Source: Mesorhizobium sp. WSM3626
GTDB taxonomy: Bacteria > Pseudomonadota > Alphaproteobacteria > Rhizobiales > Rhizobiaceae
Reading direction: 5' to 3'
Assembly (NCBI RefSeq): GCF_000513935.1
Contig: NZ_AZUY01000005.1
Location: 47,208 to 111,207, forward strand
DNA: 64,000 bases
Shown here: positions 53,755-61,436 of the stretch, one piece after another
Layout of the letters: each line of letters starts with the position of its first letter
Numbering within the stretch: the stretch's first letter is position 1
Made by a program: the position numbers and the translations under genes
The notes under the pieces: model-generated
The model's database searches: none
What the model saw: the letters and a program-made list of their open reading frames with translations, nothing else
Told to the model about the DNA's origin: nothing

Positions 53755-54330
53755 TTATGCGACGATGTCTTCGATGAGTGCCTGCAGTGGCGTTTCGGAA
53801 CCGCCGAAGCTGTCTATCATGGCCTGGATGACGCGATCTCGCTCAAGAATGTCGGCGTTAAACGTCAAGCCTGCGTGCTCGGCCAGCATTGCGAGGAAGG
53901 TGAGTTGGGTACGGCCGTTGCCCTCACGAAACGGATGCACCGCATTGATCTCGGCGATGATGTGCGCCATGTGCCTCGCAAAGCCAGTGGCATCAAGATC
54001 AGCCAATAGATCGGTATCACCTAGCTCGCCGAATACCCGCGCCATCTCACTGGCGATGTGTTCAGGATAACAGAACCAACTACCACCTTTGCCGATGCGA
54101 ATAGTGCGCGCTTGGCCGGCCCATGCATAAATGTCCTGAAACAGGTGCTGATGAAGGCGGAGATAATGACGATAGTCGAGCTCACCCGCCGGCAAGGGCT
54201 CATCGGCACGGGTCAGGAATAGAGCGAGTTCAACCTCATCGAGTTCGGCCTGGTCACGGATGTCCAGCAGATTGATGAGCACCGTCGTGCCGGGGTAGCA
54301 GAGTGGATCGAACTCGGCAGCGTAGACCAA
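53755..54330 (-). CDS. Fic-domain protein (probable AMP-transferase or related)
   Basis: This 191-aa Fic-family protein has the core motif HPFREGNGRTQL at residues 132-143. The catalytic His132, Glu136 (in place of Asp) and Arg140 are present, but the final Arg of the usual HxFx(D/E)GNGRxxR is Leu143. The flap DIYAWAGQARTIRIGKGG is intact. The start codon is TTG at 54330, 3 bp after the stop of the small gene upstream, so translation is coupled. The layout suggests a toxin-antitoxin-like pair, but the Fic inhibitory motif [S/T]xxxE[G/N] is not obvious in either protein. Confidence 0.85.
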   Translation of the reverse strand: MVYAAEFDPLCYPGTTVLINLLDIRDQAELDEVELALFLTRADEPLPAGELDYRHYLRLHQHLFQDIYAWAGQARTIRIGKGGSWFCYPEHIASEMARVFGELGDTDLLADLDATGFARHMAHIIAEINAVHPFREGNGRTQLTFLAMLAEHAGLTFNADILERDRVIQAMIDSFGGSETPLQALIEDIVA

Positions 54331-54333
54331 CGT

Positions 54334-54540
54334 CTATTTCTTTTTACGGATTTCTTCCTTGATGAGGGAGCGGCGCTCGTCACCGGACAGTCCTTGCCGA
54401 ACGCTATGGTTGAGTACCTTGGCCATGCGGGGCGACAGCTTCATGCCTTCGACAGCGCTGATTTTCTCGCCACGCGCGCTCGTCAGGACGAAATGACCAG
54501 TCTTGGCTGAACGGCCGATTCTTGAATTAGGAGATTTCAT
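54334..54540 (-). CDS. Small basic partner protein of the Fic gene
   Basis: This protein of about 68 aa begins MKSPNSRIGRSAKTGHFVLTS and ends with a very basic tail (KEEIRKKK). It is predicted mostly helical after a short beta-like start and could bind DNA or the Fic protein. It lacks a clear VbhA-type inhibitory helix. A TTG two codons earlier is an alternative start. It is placed 3 bp upstream of the Fic gene on the same strand, which is its main functional clue (antitoxin or regulator, inferred). Confidence 0.6.
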   Translation of the reverse strand: MKSPNSRIGRSAKTGHFVLTSARGEKISAVEGMKLSPRMAKVLNHSVRQGLSGDERRSLIKEEIRKKK

Positions 54541-54552
54541 CCGCAAACCATA

Positions 54553-54965
54553 TCATGGACGCCAAAGGGAAACCAAAACGATTCCGGCTAGCCCTTCAAT
54601 CTTATCCCTTCCGGGGTCGAAGAATGGCATCGGCGCCACCACCGCGCGTGTTGGCTTGCCGTCGATGTCGATGCTGAGTCCGGTTCCGACCGAGGTGAAC
54701 GGCAACCGCAAATGCGCTGTCGCCAGCACCTTGCCAAGGGAATAGCCATAGTCGCTGTAGGTGACCACGCCGGCGTCCTCGGCGCACAGCGCCTTGCCGA
54801 GATCGATGTCGAAGCCGCCGAGCGTGCCGTCGGCATTGGCGTAATTGAAGGGCGGATAGGCACCCTCGGTGCCGAGCCTCAGCTTTTCTCCTGGGCGGAA
54901 GCAGCACCGGTGGCAAGCGTAAGGCATACGGAAGCGGCAAGCACGAAACGACCGCAAAGACGCAT
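54553..54965 (-). pseudogene. Chimeric pseudogene: amino-acid-binding-protein start joined to a GcvT-like C-terminus
   Basis: A clean signal peptide begins at the ATG ending at 54965 ([20 protein letters not shown]) but hits a stop at 54879 after an AAAA run. In a shifted frame the sequence continues as [20 protein letters not shown] ... [13 protein letters not shown], the N-terminus of a family-3 amino-acid-binding protein. From about 54778 it switches to [20 protein letters not shown] ... [14 protein letters not shown], which is the C-terminal barrel of GcvT/dimethylglycine-dehydrogenase-type aminomethyltransferases. So two gene ends are fused by a deletion and a frameshift is added. It is not functional. 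Confidence 0.75.
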
Positions 54966-55083
54966 GGTCCAGATCTCCGTTGACCCGGGAAGTGTACGGT
55001 CTTTCCGATCGTCGTCGGGGACGGAAACGACATGTGCTGCGGCGATCACGGCGCGGTGAGGAACCGCACAATGACCGACAGTT

Positions 55084-56817
55084 TTAGCCGGCGCGTTGCT
55101 TTTCCGTTGCTTCGCGATCAACGGCTCCTGCCGACAGCACGACGCCGAATTTTTCCCAGGCTTGCCGTGGGGTATAGTACCCCAGGGCCACATCGCGCAG
55201 CACCTGATCGGCATCGCGCTCACGCGGATCGCCATAGCCGCCACCGCCCGGCGTGCCGACGCGCACGCGGTCGCCGGCCTTCAGCGGGATGTCCTGCTCC
55301 TTGGAGAGGTGCGGCGGTACGTGTTGCTCGCCATTGCGGAAGACGATCACGCTGTTGGGCTCGCCATCCCCACCGCCAAGGGCGCCCTGCGGGCCGAAGC
55401 GGCCATGGTCCATGACGAAGGAGGCACGCGCCTCGCCGCGCAGGATCTCGACCTCGTAGGCGAGGCCAAAACCGCCGCGATGCTTGCCGGCGCCGCCCGA
55501 GCCTTCGCGCAAGGCATAGTGCCGGTAAAGCACCGGAAAGGCCTGCTCCATGATCTCGACCGGCGGCGACTTGGAGATGCCGATGGTCGAGCAGCCATTG
55601 GTGAGGCCGTCATGGCCTGAATTGCCGCCATAGCCGCCGCCGGAGATCTGGTACATGACGTAATCGCGGCCGCGCGCGGGATCGTTGCCGCCGAGCGCGA
55701 AATTACCGCTGGAGCCGGCAGGTGCGGCCGTCACCTTGTCGGGCAGTGCCTGCACCATGGCCGCGAACACCGCCTCGGCAATGCGCTGCGACACTTCGGC
55801 CGCACAGCCCGATACGGGGCGCGGATACTTCGCGTCGAGGAAGGTGCCTTCCGGCCGCTTGACGATCAGGGGTTCGAAAGCGCCGGCGCTGATCGGCACA
55901 TCGGGGAAGATGTGGCGCATGGCGAGATAGACCGAGGACAGGGTCGTCGCCAGCACGCTGTTCATCGGCCCCGCACAGGGCTTTGACGACCCTGAAAAAT
56001 CGAAAGTCAGCGTGTCGCCCTTCTTCTCGACGGCGAGCGCGATGGTCAGCGGTTCGTTGACCACCCCGTCGGAATCGACAAAGGCCACGGAGCGGTAGGT
56101 GCCGTCGGGAATGGCCGCTATGTTGGCGCGCATCTGCTCGGCGGCACGGCGGCGCAATTCGGCGATCGCTTCGACAACGGTTTCGTCTCCGTAACGATCC
56201 AGGATTCCGTTGAGCCGATCCTCGCCGATCAGCAGCGCGGCGGCCTGGGCCCTGATGTCGCCGATGCGCTGGTCGGCAACCCGGATGTTGGAGCAGATGA
56301 TGGCGTAGATTTCGGGATCGAGCACGCCCTTCTTGAACAGCTTTACCGGCGGCAGCCGCAGGCCCTCCTGCTCGACCGCAGTGGCCGAGGCTGAAAAACC
56401 GCCCGGCACCGAACCGCCAATGTCGGGCCAATGGCCTGTGTTCGACAACCAGCAGAAGATCTTTTCACCCCGATAGACCGGCATGACGAAGCGCACATCC
56501 ATCAGATGCGTGCCGCCGAGATAGGGGTCGTTGACGATATAGATGTCGCCCGGCTCAGGCGGCAGGCAGCGGCCATCGGCGATCATCTCGATCACCGTCC
56601 TGGTCGAATATTGCATGACGCCGACAAACACGGGCAGGCCCTGGCTGCCTTGTGCGATCAGCGAGCCATCGACGGCCGAATAGATGCCATCCGAGCGGTC
56701 ATTGGCCTCGGCGATCACGGGCGAGAAGGCGGCGCGGGAAAAGGTCAGGTCCATCTCGTCGCAGACCTGCTGCAAGGCAGCCTGGAGAACCGAAAGGGTA
56801 ATGGCGTCGAGCTTCAT
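55084..56817 (-). CDS. hyuB: Hydantoinase B / oxoprolinase family subunit
   Basis: This 577-aa subunit of an ATP-dependent hydantoinase, oxoprolinase or acetone-carboxylase-like enzyme has the family blocks MKLDAITLSVLQAALQQVCDEMDLTF at the start, IYIVNDPYLGGTHLMDV, WLSNTGHWPDIGGSVPGG and GGYGDPRERD at the end. It pairs with HyuA (56819-58903) with a 1-bp gap. Substrates in this family include 5-oxoproline, N-methylhydantoin and related lactams. The ATG at 56817 is used because an upstream frame extension lies inside hyuA. Confidence 0.9.
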   Translation of the reverse strand: MKLDAITLSVLQAALQQVCDEMDLTFSRAAFSPVIAEANDRSDGIYSAVDGSLIAQGSQGLPVFVGVMQYSTRTVIEMIADGRCLPPEPGDIYIVNDPYLGGTHLMDVRFVMPVYRGEKIFCWLSNTGHWPDIGGSVPGGFSASATAVEQEGLRLPPVKLFKKGVLDPEIYAIICSNIRVADQRIGDIRAQAAALLIGEDRLNGILDRYGDETVVEAIAELRRRAAEQMRANIAAIPDGTYRSVAFVDSDGVVNEPLTIALAVEKKGDTLTFDFSGSSKPCAGPMNSVLATTLSSVYLAMRHIFPDVPISAGAFEPLIVKRPEGTFLDAKYPRPVSGCAAEVSQRIAEAVFAAMVQALPDKVTAAPAGSSGNFALGGNDPARGRDYVMYQISGGGYGGNSGHDGLTNGCSTIGISKSPPVEIMEQAFPVLYRHYALREGSGGAGKHRGGFGLAYEVEILRGEARASFVMDHGRFGPQGALGGGDGEPNSVIVFRNGEQHVPPHLSKEQDIPLKAGDRVRVGTPGGGGYGDPRERDADQVLRDVALGYYTPRQAWEKFGVVLSAGAVDREATEKQRAG

Positions 56818-56818
56818 T

Positions 56819-58903
56819 TCAGGCCTCGCCAATGTCGATGATGATGTTCCCGTCGGCGTCCGATCGCGCGCGGTCGCCGGGTTCGAGCACGGTCGTCGCG
56901 TCCATCTGTTCGACGATCGCCGGGCCTTCGATGACCGCGTCGAGCGGCAGCTTTTCCCTGATATACACCGGCGTGTCATGCCAGCGGCCGCCATACCAGA
57001 CCGGCCTGATCTCGCGCCGCGCCTCGTCGAGCGTCCTTGCCCGCCCGGCCGGATCGATCAGGCGTGACAAGTCGATCGCCGGACGCACGCCGGTGACCGA
57101 GGTGTTGAGGTTGACGAGATTGGCCCGGATTTCCGGCAGCTCTACCTTGAAGCGAGCGAAATAGGCTTTTTCGAACAGGGACTGCAACTCGTGCCGGGTC
57201 ACCGACGAGGACGGCAACGGCACGTTGATGATGTGGGTCTGGCCGACGAACTGCATGTCGGCGGAGTGCGTGACGCGGATCGTTTCCGGCTTTACCGCTT
57301 CCTTGGCGATCAGCTCCTCGCCTTCGTTACGGTGCCGTTCCAATACTTGGTGGAGCCGGCTTTCATCAAGCACGGCCACGGGTTGGTTGATGGTGTTGAC
57401 GAAGTCATGGCGCAGATCGGCGACGACGCAGCCGAGCGCATTGGTGATGCCGGGACGCGCCGGCACCAGCACTTTGGGCAGGCCGAGTTCACGCGCGAGC
57501 GCGGTGGCATGCAGCGGCCCGGCGCCGCCGAAGGCGAACAGCGCGAAATCGCGGGGATCATGGCCGCGCGATACCGAGACCATGCGGATGGCGCCGGCCA
57601 TCTTCATGTTGCCGAGCCTGAGCACCGCGCCCGCCGCCTCGACACCCGACAGGCCCGTTGCCTTGCCGATTCTGTCCTCGAAGATGCCGGTGACGCGCTC
57701 TGATGTGACCGGATTGTCGACCGCGAGCAGCTTCTTCGGCGCCAACCGGCCGAGCACCAGATTGGCGTCGGTGATCGTCGGCTCGGTGCCGCCGCGCCCG
57801 TAGCAGATCGGCCCGGGATTGGCGCCCGCACTTTCCGGGCCGATCTGGATCAGGCCGGCCGCGTCGACGCGGGCGATCGACCCGCCGCCGGCGCCCACCG
57901 TATGCACCGCCACCATCGGCACATGGATGGGCATGGCATATTCGATCTCGATCTCGTTCGAGACAGCCGGTTCGGCGTTACGGATCAGCGCCACGTCGGT
58001 CGAGGTGCCGCCCATGTCGTAGGTGACGAGGTTTTCGAAGCCGGCGCGCTTGCCCGTATAGGCGGCGGCGATGACGCCGGAGGCGGGGCCCGACATGACC
58101 GTCTTGGCCGATTCACGTGTGACGAAGCGCGCCGAGATCATGCCGCCATTGCCATTCATGATGAGAAAATCGCGGGCATAGCCCTTGTCGGCCAATTCCG
58201 TGCGCAGACGCTCGACATAGCGCTCCAGGATCGGCTGCACCGAGGCGTTGACCGATGCCGTCACCCCGCGCTCGAATTCGCGCGCTTCCGACAGCAGCGC
58301 ATGGCCGGTGGTGATGTAGCCGTTCGGCCAGAATTCGGCGGCGATCTCGGCGGCGCGGCGCTCATGCGACGGGTTGGCGTAGGAATGCAGAAAATGGATG
58401 ACGAGGGATTCGCAGCCGGCCGCGATCAGCGCCTTTGCCGCCTCGCGCATCTCGGCCTCATCAAGCGGCGTGCGGACGGCGCCTGATGCCTCGACGCGTT
58501 CGGACACCTCCAGGCGCAGATTGCGCGGGATGACCGGAACGAACGTGCCCGTCATGCCATAGGGTTGCGGCCGCGTGCGCCGGCCAAGCTCGATCACGTC
58601 GCGAAAACCGCGCGTGGTGATCATGCCGGTCTTGGCCAACCGGCGCTCCAGCACCGCATTGGTGGTGGTGGTCGTGCCATGCACGATGAGGTCGATGCCG
58701 TCGATCGGAAAGCCGGTGGCGCCGAGCGCCGAAACCACGCCAAAGGCCTGGTTGTCGACCGTGGTCGGGGTCTTGGCCAGATACACCTTGCCACCGTCCT
58801 TGCTGTCGATCAGGAGCAGGTCGGTGAAGGTTCCGCCGACGTCGATGCCGGCGACGACGCTGCCCAGGGAATCCGGCGGCTGCACCGAAAAATTCTCTTT
58901 CAT
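56819..58903 (-). CDS. hyuA: Hydantoinase A / oxoprolinase family subunit
   Basis: This 694-aa ATP-binding subunit has the N-terminal VAGIDVGGTFTDLLLID, the phosphate loop of the ASKHA-like fold, HGTTTTTNAVLER, NGNGGMISA, VTYDMGGTSTDVALI and FAFGGAGPLHATALAREL. It works with HyuB to open a hydantoin, oxoproline or similar lactam ring. A GntR-type near-palindrome 84 bp upstream may control it. It diverges from the ferredoxin-NADP reductase gene across a 219-bp gap. Confidence 0.91.
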   Translation of the reverse strand: MKENFSVQPPDSLGSVVAGIDVGGTFTDLLLIDSKDGGKVYLAKTPTTVDNQAFGVVSALGATGFPIDGIDLIVHGTTTTTNAVLERRLAKTGMITTRGFRDVIELGRRTRPQPYGMTGTFVPVIPRNLRLEVSERVEASGAVRTPLDEAEMREAAKALIAAGCESLVIHFLHSYANPSHERRAAEIAAEFWPNGYITTGHALLSEAREFERGVTASVNASVQPILERYVERLRTELADKGYARDFLIMNGNGGMISARFVTRESAKTVMSGPASGVIAAAYTGKRAGFENLVTYDMGGTSTDVALIRNAEPAVSNEIEIEYAMPIHVPMVAVHTVGAGGGSIARVDAAGLIQIGPESAGANPGPICYGRGGTEPTITDANLVLGRLAPKKLLAVDNPVTSERVTGIFEDRIGKATGLSGVEAAGAVLRLGNMKMAGAIRMVSVSRGHDPRDFALFAFGGAGPLHATALARELGLPKVLVPARPGITNALGCVVADLRHDFVNTINQPVAVLDESRLHQVLERHRNEGEELIAKEAVKPETIRVTHSADMQFVGQTHIINVPLPSSSVTRHELQSLFEKAYFARFKVELPEIRANLVNLNTSVTGVRPAIDLSRLIDPAGRARTLDEARREIRPVWYGGRWHDTPVYIREKLPLDAVIEGPAIVEQMDATTVLEPGDRARSDADGNIIIDIGEA

Positions 58904-58986
58904 TGTCGAAACCCGAAATGCTGGGACTACGGATATGCCACAGTTTGGAAAGGTGTTTTACGGCGGCATCTTGACGCAAATATCGT

Positions 58987-58996
58987 TTGTATACTA
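58987..58996. promoter_or_regulatory. GntR-type operator-like site upstream of hyuA
   Basis: TTGTATACTA differs in one base from the perfect FCD-GntR palindrome TTGTATACAA at 23871-23880. It sits in the divergent gap between hyuA and the ferredoxin reductase gene. No GntR gene is adjacent here, so the distant GntR at 23013 or a paralogue outside the window could act on it. Confidence 0.4.
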
Positions 58997-59122
58997 ATAA
59001 ATTCCGGACACAAGAGCTTACCGCTTCGGTAGCGTGCATGGCACGCCGGAACCTGAATGGTTCGGGCGCGCACGGGAAAGTTTGGCGCCCGCGTCTGTAA
59101 CTGGGCGAGAAGGTTGGAATTG

Positions 59123-59950
59123 ATGAACACCACGCCCGCGTTCAATACCGCTGAAGCCCGCCCGCTGCAGTTTCCGATTCCGGCCAATGTCTATGCCGAG
59201 ACGGTCGTCTCGGTGAAGCACTACACCGACCGGCTGTTCTCGTTCCGCATCACGCGCCCGCAGTCGCTGCGCTTCCGCTCGGGCGAGTTCGTGATGATCG
59301 GCCTGCCCAATGCCGAGAAGCCGGTATATCGCGCCTACTCCGTCGCCAGCCCGGCCTGGGACGAAGAGCTGGAATTCTTCTCGATCAAGGTGCCGGACGG
59401 CCCGCTGACCTCGGAACTGCAGAAGATCCAGGTCGGCGACACGGTCATCATGCGCCAGAAGTCGACCGGCACGCTGGTTGTCGACGCGCTGACCCCGGCC
59501 AAGCGCCTGTTCATGATCTCGACCGGCACCGGCATCGCGCCCTTTGCCAGCCTGCTGCGCGACCCCGACACCTACGAGAAATTCGATCAGCTGATCCTGA
59601 CCCACACCTGCCGCGACAATGCCGAGCTGATCTACGGCCAGGAGTTGGTAGCGGCACTGGAAAGCGACCCGCTGATCGGCGAGCTGACCGCCGGCCGCGT
59701 CACGCTGTACAATTCGACGACCCGCGAGGAGTCGGCACGCATGGGCCGCATCACCGCGCTGATCGGCTCCGGCAAATTCTACAGTGATCTCGGCATCGAG
59801 AAGCTCGATCCCGAGACCGACCGCATCATGATCTGCGGCTCGATGCACATGCTGAAGGACGTCAAGGAGCTGGCCGAAAGCCTCGGTTTCCAGGAAGGTT
59901 CGCTCAGCCACCCCGCGAGCTTCGTCGTCGAACGCGCCTTCGTCGGCTGA
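59123..59950 (+). CDS. fpr: Ferredoxin--NADP+ reductase
   Basis: This 275-aa FAD enzyme of the bacterial Fpr subclass exchanges electrons between NADPH and ferredoxin or flavodoxin. FAD-binding RAYSVASP (about 76-83), pyrophosphate-binding FMISTGTGIAPFASLLRDP (NADP region), MICGSMHMLKD and the C-terminal tail ending VVERAFVG are characteristic. The ATG at 59123 follows an aaggttgga site. It has its own promoter region shared divergently with hyuA and a strong inverted repeat after its stop. Confidence 0.93.
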   Translation: MNTTPAFNTAEARPLQFPIPANVYAETVVSVKHYTDRLFSFRITRPQSLRFRSGEFVMIGLPNAEKPVYRAYSVASPAWDEELEFFSIKVPDGPLTSELQKIQVGDTVIMRQKSTGTLVVDALTPAKRLFMISTGTGIAPFASLLRDPDTYEKFDQLILTHTCRDNAELIYGQELVAALESDPLIGELTAGRVTLYNSTTREESARMGRITALIGSGKFYSDLGIEKLDPETDRIMICGSMHMLKDVKELAESLGFQEGSLSHPASFVVERAFVG

Positions 59951-59972
59951 GGCCAGCGCGTCTCCCGGAAAC

Positions 59973-60001
59973 CTGATTTTGACCTTCCGGTCAAAAATCA
60001 G
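59973..60001 (+). terminator. Inverted repeat after fpr (probable terminator)
   Basis: ctgattttgacc-ttcc-ggtcaaaaatcag has 12-13-nt arms with one bulge, 22 bp after the fpr stop. An overlapping alternative pair (ccggaa / ttccgg) suggests it may also be a repeat-family remnant. Confidence 0.6.
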
Positions 60002-60072
60002 CTGCTTTCGCGGCCTTTTTCAGCTATCCCTCGCCTGAGGACTCGTGAAGCGCGGCTTCGCGGGTTATCGTC

Positions 60073-60118
60073 GTGCGTGTCGCCCAAAGTGTCGAGACTT
60101 TGGGAGAACGATGCGCAC
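60073..60118. repeat. Palindromic intergenic repeat upstream of deoC
   Basis: Arms gtgcgtgtcgcccaaagt and actttgggagaacgatgcgcac (one gap) form a palindrome of the gcatgtcgcccaaa...tttggg family. It ends 34 bp before the deoC start, so it may lie in the deoC leader RNA. Confidence 0.7.
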
Positions 60119-60152
60119 CAAGAGCGCACGCCGCTGAACGAAAGGGCAGGAG

Positions 60153-61199
60153 ATGAGCAGCACAATCCGCGAAGCCGATCTTGGCACCAAGGTGACGCCG
60201 CTGCCGGCACGCGCAGCCGCCAATACGCCGGTGCCGCTGGACCATCACATCGCGCGCAATCCGGGCCTGAAACTCGACCTTGGTTTTCTGGAATCGGTGC
60301 GTAGCGTCAACCGCTCGGCGCTGGAGCGCCGCGTCGCCAGCCTGACCAAGCGGCGCTCGATCAAGGCCGACAACCAGGCCGCCTGGCTGCTGCGGGCAAT
60401 CGCCTGCATGGACCTGACGACGCTCAACTCCAACGACACCGAGGAGCGCGTGCGCCGGCTCTGCGCCAAGGCGATCAACCCGCTGCGCCGCGACATCATG
60501 GAAGGCCTCGGCATTGCGGGCGAAACCATCCGGCCGGCCGCCGTCTGCGTCTACCATCCCTTCGTCGCCACGGCGGTCGACGCCGTGCGCGGCACCGGCA
60601 TCAACGTCGCCGCCGTCTCCACTGCGTTCCCACATGGTCTGGCGCCGCTGTCGACCCGGCTGCAGGAGATCGAGGCCTCGGTGAAGGACGGAGCCGACGA
60701 GATCGATGTCGTCATTCCGCGTGGCCTGGTGTTCGGCGCCAAGTGGCGCGAGCTTTACAACGAAATCGTTTCGATGCGCGCCGCCTGCGGTGACGCGCAT
60801 CTGAAGGTCATTTTGGGCACCGGCGACCTCGCCACGCTGCGCAACGTCATGCTTGCCTCGATGGTGGCGATGATGGCGGGCGCCGATTTCATCAAGACCT
60901 CGACCGGCAAGGAGAGCATCAACGCCACCCTGCCCGTCGGGCTTGCCATGGTGCGCGCCATCAGGGCCTATTTCGAGGAAACCGGCTATCTCATCGGCTT
61001 CAAGCCGGCCGGCGGCATTTCCACCGCGAAAGTGTCGCTCGACTGGCTGGTGCTGATGAAGGAAGAACTCGGCCGGCCGTGGCTGGAGCCCGACCTGTTC
61101 CGCTTCGGCGCCTCGAGCCTGCTGACCGACATCGAGCGTCAGCTCGAGCACCATCTGACCGGGCATTATTCGGCCAACCATCGCCACGCGATGGCTTGA
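60153..61199 (+). CDS. deoC: Deoxyribose-phosphate aldolase
   Basis: This class I aldolase of 348 aa splits 2-deoxyribose 5-phosphate into glyceraldehyde 3-phosphate and acetaldehyde. The TIM-barrel signatures are AVCVYHPFVATAV, DEIDVVIPRGLVF (about 188-200), LKVILGTGDL and FIKTSTGKESINATL with the Schiff-base Lys. The N-terminal ~45-residue extension is typical of the long proteobacterial form. The aldehyde dehydrogenase downstream would remove the acetaldehyde. The start at 60153 follows gggcaggag. Confidence 0.94.
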   Translation: MSSTIREADLGTKVTPLPARAAANTPVPLDHHIARNPGLKLDLGFLESVRSVNRSALERRVASLTKRRSIKADNQAAWLLRAIACMDLTTLNSNDTEERVRRLCAKAINPLRRDIMEGLGIAGETIRPAAVCVYHPFVATAVDAVRGTGINVAAVSTAFPHGLAPLSTRLQEIEASVKDGADEIDVVIPRGLVFGAKWRELYNEIVSMRAACGDAHLKVILGTGDLATLRNVMLASMVAMMAGADFIKTSTGKESINATLPVGLAMVRAIRAYFEETGYLIGFKPAGGISTAKVSLDWLVLMKEELGRPWLEPDLFRFGASSLLTDIERQLEHHLTGHYSANHRHAMA

Positions 61200-61223
61200 A
61201 CTGATCGACGCGGTGATGGCTGG

Positions 61224-61404
61224 AACACCCCTCATCCGTCGCCTTCGGCGACACCTTCTCCCACAAGGGGAGAAGGAAAAGTTCTGCCTCGGCCTGTCGA
61301 TCAAGTACTATCGTGAGCAACTCGCTGGCCCGCAGACGTGCGCCTTCCCTTCTCCCCTTGTGGGAGAAGGTGGCCGAGCGAAGCTCGGTCGGATGAGGGG
61401 TGCT
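61224..61404. repeat. Long palindromic repeat (~180 bp) between deoC and the ALDH gene
   Basis: The left arm (acacccctcatccg, then ccttctcccacaaggggagaagg) is repeated inverted on the right (cccttctccccttgtggga, then ggtcggatgaggggtgct), around a ~70-bp centre. It differs in sequence from the 169-bp family but has the same design. The 237-bp gap holds no gene. Confidence 0.85.
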
Positions 61405-61436
61405 AGGCTTCGGATCAGCCTGCAAGGAACAAATCC

